NCBI GenBank assembly: GCA_013115135.1
Contig: JABANP010000018.1
Location: forward strand, 1-64,000
Origin: Perkinsus olseni
Lineage: Eukaryota > Perkinsozoa > Perkinsida > Perkinsidae
Direction: 5' to 3'
Length of the DNA: 64,000 bases
Under the pieces are notes generated by a model. The model searched no databases and was not told the origin of the DNA. It saw only the letters and a list, made by a program, of their open reading frames with translations. A program made the translations under genes and the position numbers. Position 1 is the first letter of the stretch. Each line of letters begins with the position of its first letter. Shown here one piece after another: positions 45,259-56,214 of the stretch.

Positions 45259-45990
45259 TCACACCGCCGCGCATATCGCGGTGCCCTCAACCCCGGTTGC
45301 TGTCGGCTTCCAACGACAAAGCGGGCACGAGAAGTCATCGCCCTCATGCTTGATCCACTCTACGAGACACTTGCCGTGATACGAGTGACCACATGGTAGC
45401 GTCCTGCAGCAGCACTCAACCTCTTCAACCACTACCTGCTTGCTGGGAGCGGTGACCACCTCGCATGGATCAAAATTGGTTGCAACAGTCTCGATAGAAC
45501 TGATGGTGCATGCCGATGAGATGCTAAGATCATTCACCGGATTCACCACCACCGACGAGGAGGAGGCAGCAGTAGCAGAAGAGGCGACAGAAAGGGAGGA
45601 GCCCTTACGCTTAGCGTAAAACTCGCCTAAACAGATCGAGCACGACTCCCCGCAAGGATTGCACGTCACAGGCGCGACCAGGTCCACATCAATAGTGACC
45701 TTCTTGCTGACCTTCTTCTTTCTGTCACCTCGAGCTATGGCCAGGCGAGCCGCACGGGAGTAGGTCGGCCTCGTTAGGAAGACGACCACCGTGAGGGTCG
45801 CAGAGCCCGCGAGAAGTACCAGCCAGAGGCCAGAACGGGTGACGATGAAAAGAACGAGCGACACGGCTCCGACCACGGCGAACATGATGCACATGTAAAG
45901 GTGCGCACTTAGGTGCTTCATAGACTCCCCGAAGCTCCTGATCCCTGTCCTCCTGCTCGACGACGACGACGAAGTTGCTGCATCGGACAT
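45259..45990 (-). CDS. Membrane RING-H2 protein (probable E3 ubiquitin ligase)
   Basis: One exon, 243 residues. After a Ser-rich start come two hydrophobic helices (MCIMFAVVGAVSLVLFIV and LWLVLLAGSATLTVVVFL), then a basic stretch. A RING-like domain follows: CSICLGEF supplies the first Cys pair, and LPCGHSYHGKCLVEWIKH plus FSCPLC supply the rest (C-x-H-x2-H-x2-C ... C-x2-C, RING-H2 type). The first pair and CGH are about 75 residues apart because of a Ser/Val-rich insertion, unlike the 10-40 of normal RING loops. Extra Cys residues (ECCCRTLPC) lie before CGH. E3 activity is inference from the family. Confidence 0.75.
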   Translation of the reverse strand: MSDAATSSSSSSRRTGIRSFGESMKHLSAHLYMCIMFAVVGAVSLVLFIVTRSGLWLVLLAGSATLTVVVFLTRPTYSRAARLAIARGDRKKKVSKKVTIDVDLVAPVTCNPCGESCSICLGEFYAKRKGSSLSVASSATAASSSSVVVNPVNDLSISSACTISSIETVATNFDPCEVVTAPSKQVVVEEVECCCRTLPCGHSYHGKCLVEWIKHEGDDFSCPLCRWKPTATGVEGTAICAAV

Positions 45991-46294
45991 CCCTGCTATG
46001 AGCGAGGCAAGGTGATGCCTAGAACGGTCGATAAACAGACACCGTAAACTGAAACAGAAACATGCACGATGTGAAAGATACGAGGTTGATTATAGGCTCA
46101 CTCGGGACGAAAGATACGCCGACGTCTACCGAAGGGAAATCCACCATCCGCAGCGCTATGGAGACAGCGGAACACAAAAGTCCCATCAGATTCCCGCGCC
46201 ATCCTCGAACGTGACCAAAGTGATTCTGTTTAGTGGACGGGAAAGCGAGAACACCACAAACAAGAGAACATCTTCAGAAACTTCCGTCATGAAT

Positions 46295-49084
46295 TCATAC
46301 TGGCATCACCAAGCAATCTATCGTGTAGCGAAGGACCGACACCTCCGACCGCGTCCCGCCGACCATGGCAGAGTACTCGACCACAGCGTTAACGGCCTCT
46401 TGTACGCTCTCCTGGATCAGGGAAGGGGCCACATCATCATCGGCACTGATGGCGTTGTTCAACGCATCATTTGCAGTGCGCAACTCGGCCAAGGTGAAGG
46501 CAGTCAGATCGACCAACGGCAGCACATGGACGATGTTGCGAGCGCCGGCAGGACTCCTCAGAGCCCCCCTCGAAACCAAAGTCAACAGCGAAGTAGGGCA
46601 GAGGCCATCCAAGGCGAGACCTCGAGCCCATCGGGCCAGCCGCTCTGCCGGATACTGAAACAACTGCGACACATACCCGTCCAAGGAGAAGCAGCTGCTG
46701 GTCGAAGGGCCCTCGAGCGCCAACCACCGTGCACTGGCGATGTACCTCACCCTCTGGAGGCGAGACAACGAGCCCGAGCTCGATCGGAGGCAAGTTCAGT
46801 GCATCTGACCGCAGGCCTAGGACGGCTAGCTCCTCCAGGTGAGCGAGCCTCTCTGCCACGGTAGAGTCCGCCGACCGGAACCGCTCGGCAACAAGATCTG
46901 TGAACTCAACTACATTATCAATGGTTTGCCTTTCCATCGCAGCCAAGAACCCAGTACAAAGCTTCGGTGTCAATTCGAACCCTCACCAAGGCGCCGAGCA
47001 GAGCCTGCCGATGCTCCCCCGAAAGCGACAGCGATGAGCATGCTCGAATCACGTGAATTAGGTCGCTGAATGACAGCTGCTCGGCACCCCGGCATGCCAG
47101 TGGCACCAGCTCACCCACATAAACGGAATTTTGTGGCGCGTGACAAACCGCCGAGAGCATCAAGGCAGCATCTCTCGGATCTAGCTGAGCTGACCGAGCT
47201 GATATCCATTCCAGCAACGCACGGCGAGCCGAGTTGTCCTCCTCCGGTAGGACTGCCGTAGAGGGAATGATAGATAGACACGGCCGACGGCAGATCCAAA
47301 ACTTCGTAGTCGACCAACCGTTCAAAGGACCGATCAACATAACGACTGCACCCCACAGCAATGTCTCGGAAATCTTCACCGCGCCTCGAAATCTTCCTCA
47401 ATGCCCGCAGCGCTGTCGAGAGCTCTCCTATCGGAAGGTGTCTTCGGTTTTCCTCCGAGAACATCCTTCGGGTAAGGTCTCGCCAGAGGGCCACATCGCC
47501 CAATTCCAAAGCGGCCATGCCCTGCATACAAATACATATCTGCTTGCTGTTCTCCGGCTCCCTCGCCAATGCCTTCGATACTCCTTCAACCACCCAGGCG
47601 AAGTCGCCAAGTTCAACTGCGCCGTTTTCTGACACCTCTAGCGCATCAAACGCCGCATTCAAAATGCATGCATAGTCCTGCAAAGTAGGAGTAGGCTGCG
47701 AGCTCAATGGAGGCCTCAAGTGTCTCTCGAGCGCCTCTGCCGGCAGCACCCCCGCTCGGATACACCGACCAACTGCCCTTGCAACCATCGCGTTGAAGCG
47801 ATACTCTTCCCTAGAGGACTCCATCCCAGCATAGCGCTGGAAGAGCATCGCCAATACCCCCCGTCCCTCTTTTGTCAAACTGCCCTTCGCCCCAACAGAC
47901 ATCTGCACAGCAGCATTCAGAAACAACGACAGCTCCTGCCGTTCGAAGACACCCCGCCCTTGACCCGGCCGGTCCAGACAAATCACCGCCTGCCGTAGAA
48001 GGAACTCCGTCAGGCGACCATCGACCGCTGGCAGCTTCGAATAGCTTCCGGCGATCGAACTCAGCCCTATCGGAGACATAGCCTTCTTCATTTTCATCAG
48101 GGCGTTCGCTGCCGCTGTGAAGACTGCCAGCTCCCACATCTCCAGCCGAGCGTACGCCTGCACCGTATTGCACAACTCCTGCTCACCGAACTCCCCTAAC
48201 CTGTCCGGCAACACTCTCGCCATCTCCCTCATAACCTTCCGCCCACATCCCATCGGTAATCTCGAAAACGCCGACGCTGCCGTGGCGAACTCGATCGGCT
48301 GGAAGCGTCCAACCTCAGGTAGCAGCAAGACTTCTCCCACGAACTTAGCCAGGTCCTCATAGCCTCGGCCGTCCTTAGTCAGCTTGGCCACCGCACCAAC
48401 CAGCACAGCGGCATCCCTCGGGGACCACTTGACATTCAATCCGCCTCCGAGGAGGTGCTCCTGCAGGCAGTCCAAAAACGCCTTGATCGCCGGTCGCTTG
48501 GCAGTGGCGTTGAGATTCGACAGAGAGGCGAGGAACTGGGCGAGATACCCCGGAGTGAACAGCACGATGTTCTGGCCAGCATGGGCGGCCGCAGCGTCGC
48601 ACAGCCGATCAGCCTCCCTCACCCCTCCCCTAGCTACGGCATTCAGTAACGCCGTCAAATCCGAGGGATGTAATTCCGTCACGCGCCGCAAAATCTCATC
48701 GCGCACTGTCGACCAGAGGCGACCGGCCCTATTGAAGTCCGCCCGGCCCTTCACTGCTGCCAGCACATGCAGCTTGAACTCTTCATTTGAGAGTGCCCCT
48801 ATCCGGTCATCAGAAAGAGCTGCAAGTATCTCAGCCTTCCGCAGCTTGCTGCCGTCCCTCCGGCCCTCCCAAGTGAACAGCAGCCGCCCATCCGGTACTC
48901 GCTGGACCAACGTCGAGCAAGTACGGCATGCGAGAGCAAGTGATCGACGATAGCCGCGGCCTGGCTGGGCCCTCCGACCACCAAGGCCATTGGCATAAGA
49001 AATGGTCACAACTGAGGACAGACGAACACCGCTCCGCCCAAGAAAGCCAAGTAGAATCAGCTCTAGATCAAAAACGGCGAGCAC
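46295..49084 (-). CDS. Large helical-repeat protein (HPR/OPR/FASTK-like), frame-interrupted
   Basis: A minus-strand open frame of about 657 codons continues in three further frames to 46295, about 925 residues in total. It is built of roughly 35-residue helical pairs such as LHPSDLTALLNAVARGG, FGEQELCNTVQAYARLEMWE and LDPRDAALMLSAVCHAP. This pattern is typical of heptatricopeptide/octotricopeptide/FASTK-type organelle RNA-binding proteins. No RAP domain was found at the end. Helical repeats continue across each frame change, and each is +1 at a three-base run: 47263-47265, 46950-46952 and 46773-46775 (GGG/CCC). There is no in-frame ATG near the 5' end, so an upstream exon, perhaps with an organelle presequence, is expected beyond 49084. 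Mitochondrial RNA processing is the likely role (inference). Confidence 0.65.
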
Positions 49085-49191
49085 TCATCCTGCACTCAAA
49101 GCAAACCTGCTGTGCGCTTACCGAGGGAATGCCGCGAAGGCCCTCCACCACTAGTGAGACCACAAAACAGAGCTACTGCCCAGCTATGAAC

Positions 49192-49954
49192 TCAGCCCCT
49201 TTCAATGATCACAGATAAATGCCTTCCTGCTCTCCCCTTCTCTTCCCCTTTATGCTCCCTCGGCCCCAACGGCAATTTCATCTTAGGCTGGCCGCAGCAG
49301 CCGTCTTCCTCTGGAAGGCCGAGCTTCCTGTTAATCGCTCGCAACTTGCGGAACTTTCGCTCCAACACGTCCATATTCTCCTCGATATACGAGTACCTGA
49401 AGGGTCTCTTCGTGCCACGCTCTTCTGTGTGATGCATCAATCATCAGTAAACAGCCCTCTCCCAATCGACACCCAGACGATACTACAGTTCTCTAGCTTC
49501 CGTTAGATCATCACCCGACGCTGACCGGATCTCTTCCGCCATCACGTCATTAGACTCATCTGAACACGGTAAGATCTCTTAACTACCTTCGCGCGCCACG
49601 AAATTGCCTTGCAAGGGCGGGCAAAGCAGAAGACCCATCCCAACCCTAAATTATCGAACCAGTATCCCTCCTTCCCCCAATCCTACACAACTTTTCAATC
49701 GACACCATGATGTCCTTCCGTAAGTCCAACAGCTCCTCCTCGTGATTCGGCAGAGCATTCTCCTCCCTCTCACTCTCAGTAGGAGACACCTCCCCTCTCG
49801 GCGGTGGTGGAGCTGGTGGTCGCTGAACCATTACTAACTGACCATCATCGACCTCAGCAATCGCGTGCCGCTCCGTCACCGCGGCCATCAACGCAACCCG
49901 CCTGGATACTGTAAACTCGTATCGAGGGATCACTACAAAGAGGTTTCCTCCCAT
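49192..49954 (-). CDS. Unrecognised small protein with Pro-rich and coiled segments
   Basis: ATG at 49954 opens a block to about 49675 with RPPAPPPPRGE and then helical EEELLDLRKDIMVSIEKL. A middle exon near 49555-49508 (NDVMAEEIRSASGDDLTEAR) and a last one 49438-49192 (ENMDVLERKFRKLRAINRKL, ending VIIERG) follow. The first intron (about 49674-49593) contains GGATACTGGTTCGATAATT, a T-arm-like piece. It lies between the helical-repeat gene and the SPRY gene. No family is recognised. Confidence 0.45.
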
Positions 49955-50065
49955 AAAGTTGTCACTCCTAACGTTATCAGTTCGGTCTACTGTACCCTTT
50001 ACCGCCTTGGTAGTATTGCGTCGGCGGACCTACAAGGCGCCGAGCTAATTTCGTGGCGCGCGACA

Positions 50066-53000
50066 TTACCCGCCTCTACCTCCCTTCTGCCTCTTGGACG
50101 GGTCATAAGCACCAGTATCATACGGCCGCTTGTACCTAGTCAGAGCCCTCCAACACACTCCTCCCCCTCAACCACCCGTCACTCCCTCTTACGCGTAGTA
50201 TTGCTGTTGCTGTGGTCCTCCATTAGCATACCCCTTGCCACCCGATTGGTACCTGATTGAGCTAGAGGTGTCAGAAAACCCCACCAGCAACTCCGCCACC
50301 GCTCACCCTCTCTGATACTGACCACCCACAGGCCCTCGACCAGAAGCTGGATTGTCTGAAAGGGTATCGTAGGGCGTGCGCTTCGACCGCCATTCCTCAT
50401 CGGGTTCGAAACCAGCCATCACTTACATCTAGCATGGTACGGTCCGCTATGCTGCTGGTAAGACTGGTATCCGCCCTTGCCACTCCGAGAGTAGTCAACT
50501 CTCCTCCCTCCATCCCTTCCCTCCGCTGTAGTGCGACACCACCGGTTGGATGACCATCAACTTAGCACTATCGTCACCAGCAGCAATCTTAGCCTCCCTC
50601 TCCCTTCTAGCCGCCTCCGTCAGCCGTACGAAGGTCGATAACGGCGCATCAATATCATGCACTGCCTTCAAGACACCATCCTTATCGATCATGATCGTAT
50701 CAACCAGGAGAGTATCCAAGATCTGATCCAAGCTGTGCGCACCGTACAGAGACGGAACCAACACGCCCCTCATAACGTAGGTTTGGTAATAGTGCTGCAA
50801 CAGGGACTTATGAATTCCCTTGAGGTCGGCATCCTGTGACGTAGCGTCGCGCTCAAAGGCATGGCACAGGAGGTGTAGCTCGTAGCGGAGGTTCATCAAC
50901 TGCCAGTCCACCAGCTGGAACTTGGCGAACAACGGCGTCTTCTTGGCATCGATATCACATACATCCTCCGGCACCCACACGTCCACCTCCGCGGGAGCAT
51001 CTTCCATCTTCTCATCTGGACCTGTGCATGCGTGCAAAATTCCTACAAAGCTTGTCACCCGGATTCAAGTACATGCGTGCAAAAGGCGTACCGTAACTCC
51101 CCCAATTAATCATCATCTAATACCCTCCTCACCTTCAGTCCTTTTTCTCTTCCCCCTTCTCCTCTTCCTGCTCCTCCTTCTTCTCACTCCTAGCCTTAGC
51201 CTGCTCCTCCTGGTACAGCCTCTGAGCCTTCCTCCACTCCAACTTGGTATTCATCCAGGCCTCCATCTGCTGCTTGAACCAATCCGTCGGTCCCGTGATG
51301 CTCGACACCTTCTCCAAGACCTTGTGCGACTTCACCCATGCTTCCAGCCTCCTACAACAGACCTCTCAGCATGACCGCTGCGCCACGAAATTCCCTACTG
51401 AGTCGCGGCGGCCTTCTTCTCCCACACAAACTTGATACTATCGAAAGCCTGCAGTCCACGAGGTGTCTTCTCCGTCTCTTGTGGCAATGTGAACGACAAG
51501 TAACACTCCGACAAAGCCTTGTGGCTGATATCACTGAAGGGCATCTTCCTGTAGCAACCCTCAGACCTGACAACACACGCTCTCCACCATTTCCCACCAC
51601 TGGAGTCGAAAGGAAAGCACCGCTAGAGCACAACCTACAGTTTCTCTTCGCGAACCAGGTTAGCGGTGCGACTATCCTCAACATTCTCAACCCGGCTAAC
51701 GAACAATATGATCGTTCTTATCCCCTAGGACGATAAAAATCAGAAAAAAGTAGTGCATCGAGCAGCACTAGCACTTAGAAGCACGCTAATAGAAGCTGAT
51801 CAAATGCAATACGATCTTGTTGCTTAGTTTACACCACACGAATGGTAGAGAACGATTGAAACAGGTCTACTCCATCGACTATGCCGGATGCGCCTATAGC
51901 CTACAGCCCATACCGCATGCTTACCGAGCGCAGCGTGGCACTTAACACATCCTACGTTTCACTACTACCCACAGTTGTTTATGCTAGTCCCCCAACACCC
52001 AGGCCTACAGTCGTTGCTTTATCTCCTCATCAGTGACCTCTGTTGGTGGCAGTGTCGGCTCGGGCTCTTCTTCCTCTTCCTCCGCCTCTTCCTTCGGGGC
52101 CTCCTCCTGCAATACAATGGTGCTCTCTCTTCCCAGACTACTCACCGCACTTCCCAAATCATTCACCATTGCCATTCTCAGCCACATACATCGCACGACT
52201 GCCGTCACGCCCTCTCTCCCCACCTCACCTTCTTTTCCTCAACAGGAGCCGGTTCCATCTTCTGGTCACCTTCCTTAGTCTTCGCCTCGTCCTTCCCCTC
52301 ATCACCAGCCTCCTTAGCAGCAGCTGCTGCTGCTTCCTCCCTCTTCTTCCTCGCCTCTTCTGCGGCCTCTATGCGAGCCCTCTCGGCAGCACGGGCAGCT
52401 TCACGCACTACCACAGGAGATATCAGTCAGCCGCCCCATGCCACCCCTCTCAACGAGACCAATATTCCATCATGTTCAGGCGTCTTTGCCCACGGCCCGC
52501 AAGGCCAGTCTATCCGTATTTACCCTCCCAGGTTCGATCCCCGCAGCCTACCTTTCTTCGCTCTCTCCCTCTCCATTTGCCTAATCTTGTACTCATGCTT
52601 CAACACGTTGAGTTTTCTCTCCCGTTCCAACTCCTTTTCCGCGAAGATCTCCCCCCTCACTATATCCTTCACATACGCAGTGTAATCAGCTGTGGGCTTA
52701 CCAACACATACGACCGCAGTACCTACAGCAGCAGCAGCCATACCGTCACAATAGGAATTCATCGTTCTCTAGAACAGAGTTCTCTGCCGCGCAAGTATCC
52801 AATGGAGCGACACGAAGTTCTAGTATGCCCCAGGCGGCTCTCAAACGAACAGAGAAGCCCTACCGCCCAGAGCGCTAGGGGGAATGAGTGAATCATCACA
52901 TAACAATGAATAAATGCCCAGACAAGGAATCGAACCAGGGTCACAGCACTAACGGAACGTAACAAGCACGGAGAAATCCTAGCTCGGGATCAAGACGACG

Positions 53001-55959
53001 TCCCTCCTATTACGTTCTCTTCCTGGGAACTGCTCCATTATTTTACTCCTCTCCTCTTCCAACAGCCCTCCGCGTATCTCCACCAGTACCTATAACGGTG
53101 ATAATCTCCTACCATACTGCATCGCTCCGCCCTGTATCACCAGATTCTTCCGCCCATGAGGCATCTTAGCGAACTCTCGGAGCTGCTTCCGTACGAATCC
53201 TTCGTCAAAAGGTTGCACACCGAAAAGGAAGTCTGGGCGGTCATTCGAGGCCACTGGGCCCCGGCGTATTGGGCGGAGAGCTGACGCTTTGAACCTTATC
53301 AGAAGTAACGGATGATGAACAGCCGGTAAAGGAGGCGTCCTCACCAGTCAAACATGGTCCTCTCAGAGAGTTCAACGTATTTATGAGGATTTTGTTTGAG
53401 GAAATAATCGACATAATCGAAGACACCTTCATCAGGCAACCCAATAACCATAACAGCCTCGGGGTGGTCGTTATTGGAGGTGTACCAGGGGTTGATACAT
53501 ACATCATTCATACTACTCTGTTGGAAGGATCGGATCTTGAATGGCAGAGGAACCAACAGACCACCAAAAGGGCTGATGTCCGTCATCCTCGGGTCATCAG
53601 CCTTGTACCCGAGATTGGCCTCAACTCGAACGTTCTTGAAGGTAATGGTGGGGTAGAGCTCCTCGCCGATGAGCTTTTCAGGCAACTTCACAGGCGGACC
53701 GGCCCTCACACCATTCTTGAATAATGATATCGTGTTACCGTGCTCCTTAGACTCGTCAAGATTCAGTACCACAGCCACAACGTCATTGAGACCTACGAAG
53801 AACGATCGAGGTCCCCGGTTCGAATCCAGGTATCTGCATTTTCCAGGAAGCCATGTATTACCAAAAGCGGCAGTAGGCACATTGGGTGCTATATGAGTTC
53901 CCTTAATAATCGTCGGAGCAGCTGAAACAAAACTCATTGAGAAAACCCAAGATCGAGCAAGATAGCAAGATTCCCCTCACCTGAGGTTCCTGGTGCGTAC
54001 ATCCTATGATCAAGACCCGAATCGAATCCAACTCCGAGGTCAGAAGAGCCGAGTAGCAGCCCTCCATCAGCCGTCGAGAAGCCCACTCGGAGGAGGTGTC
54101 TAACGAATCATACATCAGCCCGTACCACACCACAGCCTATCCAACACGGATTGGGAAAACCTCAGCCTATCGTCATGATATACGTGAGAGAAGGATGTCC
54201 CAGTGAAGCGCCGCCCGGCCAGCCATTCTGCCTGTCAGCGATGATCAAGCTGTGTTCCCCGTTGTGGTTTCGTGCAGGGCTGCGGGGCCATCGCGGTACC
54301 GTGCATGCTTATCCCCACGTTAACTCCCTTGCAACCGCCCAGACCTCCACGAGGGCGCTTCCAGAGTCATGCATGATGGATACATCGATCGACTGCGCTG
54401 GTTCGTCTCATGCGTTAGTGTCACCTTCCGCTATCCAGGCAGAATCCACAGCCAAAGCATCGCATTTTTGAAAACTTCCCACCCGCTCTAAAAGTCCTCC
54501 GAGAAGGTACCAAACCGAAGCAAGAAGCCCTTTATTTTCACCCACGATCAAAGTTAGCCCAATGCCCTCGCAACTGCAGCGTCTCGAGCCACCTTACCGC
54601 GTCAGCGAGCACCGCTAGCGCTCCTTCCATGCCGACGACACGAAGAACAACAGAACGGCAGCACCGAAGGAAACACTGTAGCTGCAAAAATCATCATCAA
54701 CCACCATAACCGAAACACGAGTACCACTTTTATCACGGCCGATTTCACCATAACTAAACTATCGCGTTCACACATTCGAGTACAAAGCAACGCAAGGGAA
54801 TTCACGCCAACGCTGCAATAACTTCACCATCCTCCTCACGCTCATCTTCTGGTTAAAGTGCGCTCATCTTAACTGCGTTAGCGAGGTCTCCAGCAGGTTG
54901 TCCTACCGCCCACCCCGTCGAATTTCGACGTTTTCGATGTTCCAACACGCACTTCTCCTCACGACCCAATCATACGCTTCGTGTCGTGTCGCGATGTGTT
55001 TGGTCCTATCTTTCGATGATGACAAGGAAGGCCTCTTCCGAAGGGGGTATCACTCTCTATTGAGCCCTCTTGTTGAGATTAACAGTTAGTCCCTAACTGC
55101 TGTTGCGACATCACCGTGCTGGTTTGAGACGATGCTCTACTCCTTTCTATCGACAGTTTACCCCCTGCTTCGCGACCTTCAAGTTGCAGGTATTTATCGG
55201 GCCTATTTTCAATGCTCAGCTGTTCACTCCTACCATACCGTAAGTTTCCCAACTCCCGTCCTAAGCTTCCCACTGTTCGACATGGAAGTACGGCGCTCTC
55301 CAAGTAGCGCCACCTTGTCTCCCCCTCTGTACTCCCGCACTACCTATGTGGTGGGATATGAGCTTGAGCATTGCACGGACTGTCCAACACCGATAGCACT
55401 TCAACTATCCTCACCTAAAAACAACCACCATCATCCACTACGATCGTCTTCCCACCATCACCCTCCTCACCTCAAACACAAAGTTATGTTTACTCCCCAG
55501 GTTTGGCGCCAACATTGGCCCGCACGCCACTTAAAAGGTACTGGAAGCCCTCTGTCGAATAACTGCTGATGATACCATTGGTATCGTCGAAGTTGGTGTC
55601 CAGCGTCGAATCAAAGGCACCGAACTTGCAGTCAACATTCACTCGCGCTCGGTTGTCCTCCTCACAGTCCACCTCCTCGTGGAACACCTACCCCAGGCAC
55701 GCCCATCGACCCCTCCTACCCCAGCACCGGGCCCTACCGGTTCTTCAGGCTTCCCTGTAGACGCCCCTCCAGCAACGGAAGGAGCACCGGCATCAACCAT
55801 CTCTACATCCTTCGCTCCAATCGCCTGAAGAAATCGGGAATCGACTAGCAACGATCAAACCGACTGCGGAACCTCGGCCTGTTGTGGTGGTGCCGACTCG
55901 GACGCAGGAGGCGACGGTAAATCAACTGCCTCCTTCGAAGGCTCCTTAGCACCCTCCAT
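50066..55959 (-). CDS. SPRY / dead P-loop kinase / CCAR-like nuclear protein, copy A
   Basis: ATG at 55959; stop at 50066. In order: acidic-Pro N-terminus; SPRY domain over small exons (SSYSTEGFQYLLSGVRANVG at 55.5 kb, LRVGFSTADGGLLLG at 54.1 kb, VVAVVLNLDESKEHGN and FKNVRVEANLG at 53.7-53.5 kb). Next is an hnRNP-U-type kinase-like domain starting EAVMVIGLP, with the GxGKT Walker A absent; LVIQ and AVVCVGKPTADY (52.7 kb) match later strands. A charged coiled coil (52.4-52.0 kb) follows, then LEAWVKSHKVLEKVSSITGP. A CCAR1/DBC1-like block comes next (LRYELHLLCHAF, LTEAARREREAKIAAGDDSA, 50.9-50.55 kb) and a Gly/Gln/Tyr tail ending KRQKGGRGG. Such proteins act in nuclear RNA and transcription control. 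A 47-nt intron joins the two halves (near 51400), supporting one gene. One +1 step lies at 50506-50521. Confidence 0.7.
53337..53777. repeat. Gene-conversion block, copy A
   Basis: 441 bp aligned without gaps to 59995-60435 and differing at 9 positions by my count (98 %). Only one change alters the protein (Met to Val in SSMNDV/SSVNDV). Sequence on both sides diverges at once, even in coding exons. Confidence 0.9.
53793..53861 (-). other. 69-nt intron with tRNA 3'-half-like module (copy A)
   Basis: Intron GTAATA...TCGTAG inside the SPRY domain. On the plus strand it contains GATCGAGGTC followed by CCCGGTTCGAATCCAGG, which is anticodon-stem end, variable loop and T-arm of a tRNA. The intron at the equivalent place in copy B (about 60503-60455) lacks this module. 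Confidence 0.7.
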
Positions 55960-56214
55960 TATAAGTGAAACAAGAGGACAGACGAACCGCTAATGAACAG
56001 AATGGCGTATGAAGCAGAATACACTTTTCTGGGCTCTCTACCCGCGGCCTCAGCTCCATCGGGCCATACCCGCCGACCAACGCAACAGGCTAGGAAGCGC
56101 CAACAATGCATAAAACGTATGATAGACTACTTTCTATACTCTTACGGTTCTTCTTCTTATCGTCACCACCACCGAAAACCATGATCCGGCTCAGGACTCG
56201 CTATCGGTCGGAAA

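Noticed and set aside
46211..46864. Plus-strand open frame of 217 codons
   Set aside because: It overlaps the minus-strand helical-repeat gene, whose sense frames show regular helical repeats. The plus reading has no domain and a skewed Arg/Ala/Pro composition.
54000..54030. TTCGATTCGGG motif as another intron T-arm module
   Set aside because: It lies in a coding exon of SPRY copy A (LGVGFDSGLDH), conserved in place with copy B, so the resemblance is coincidental.
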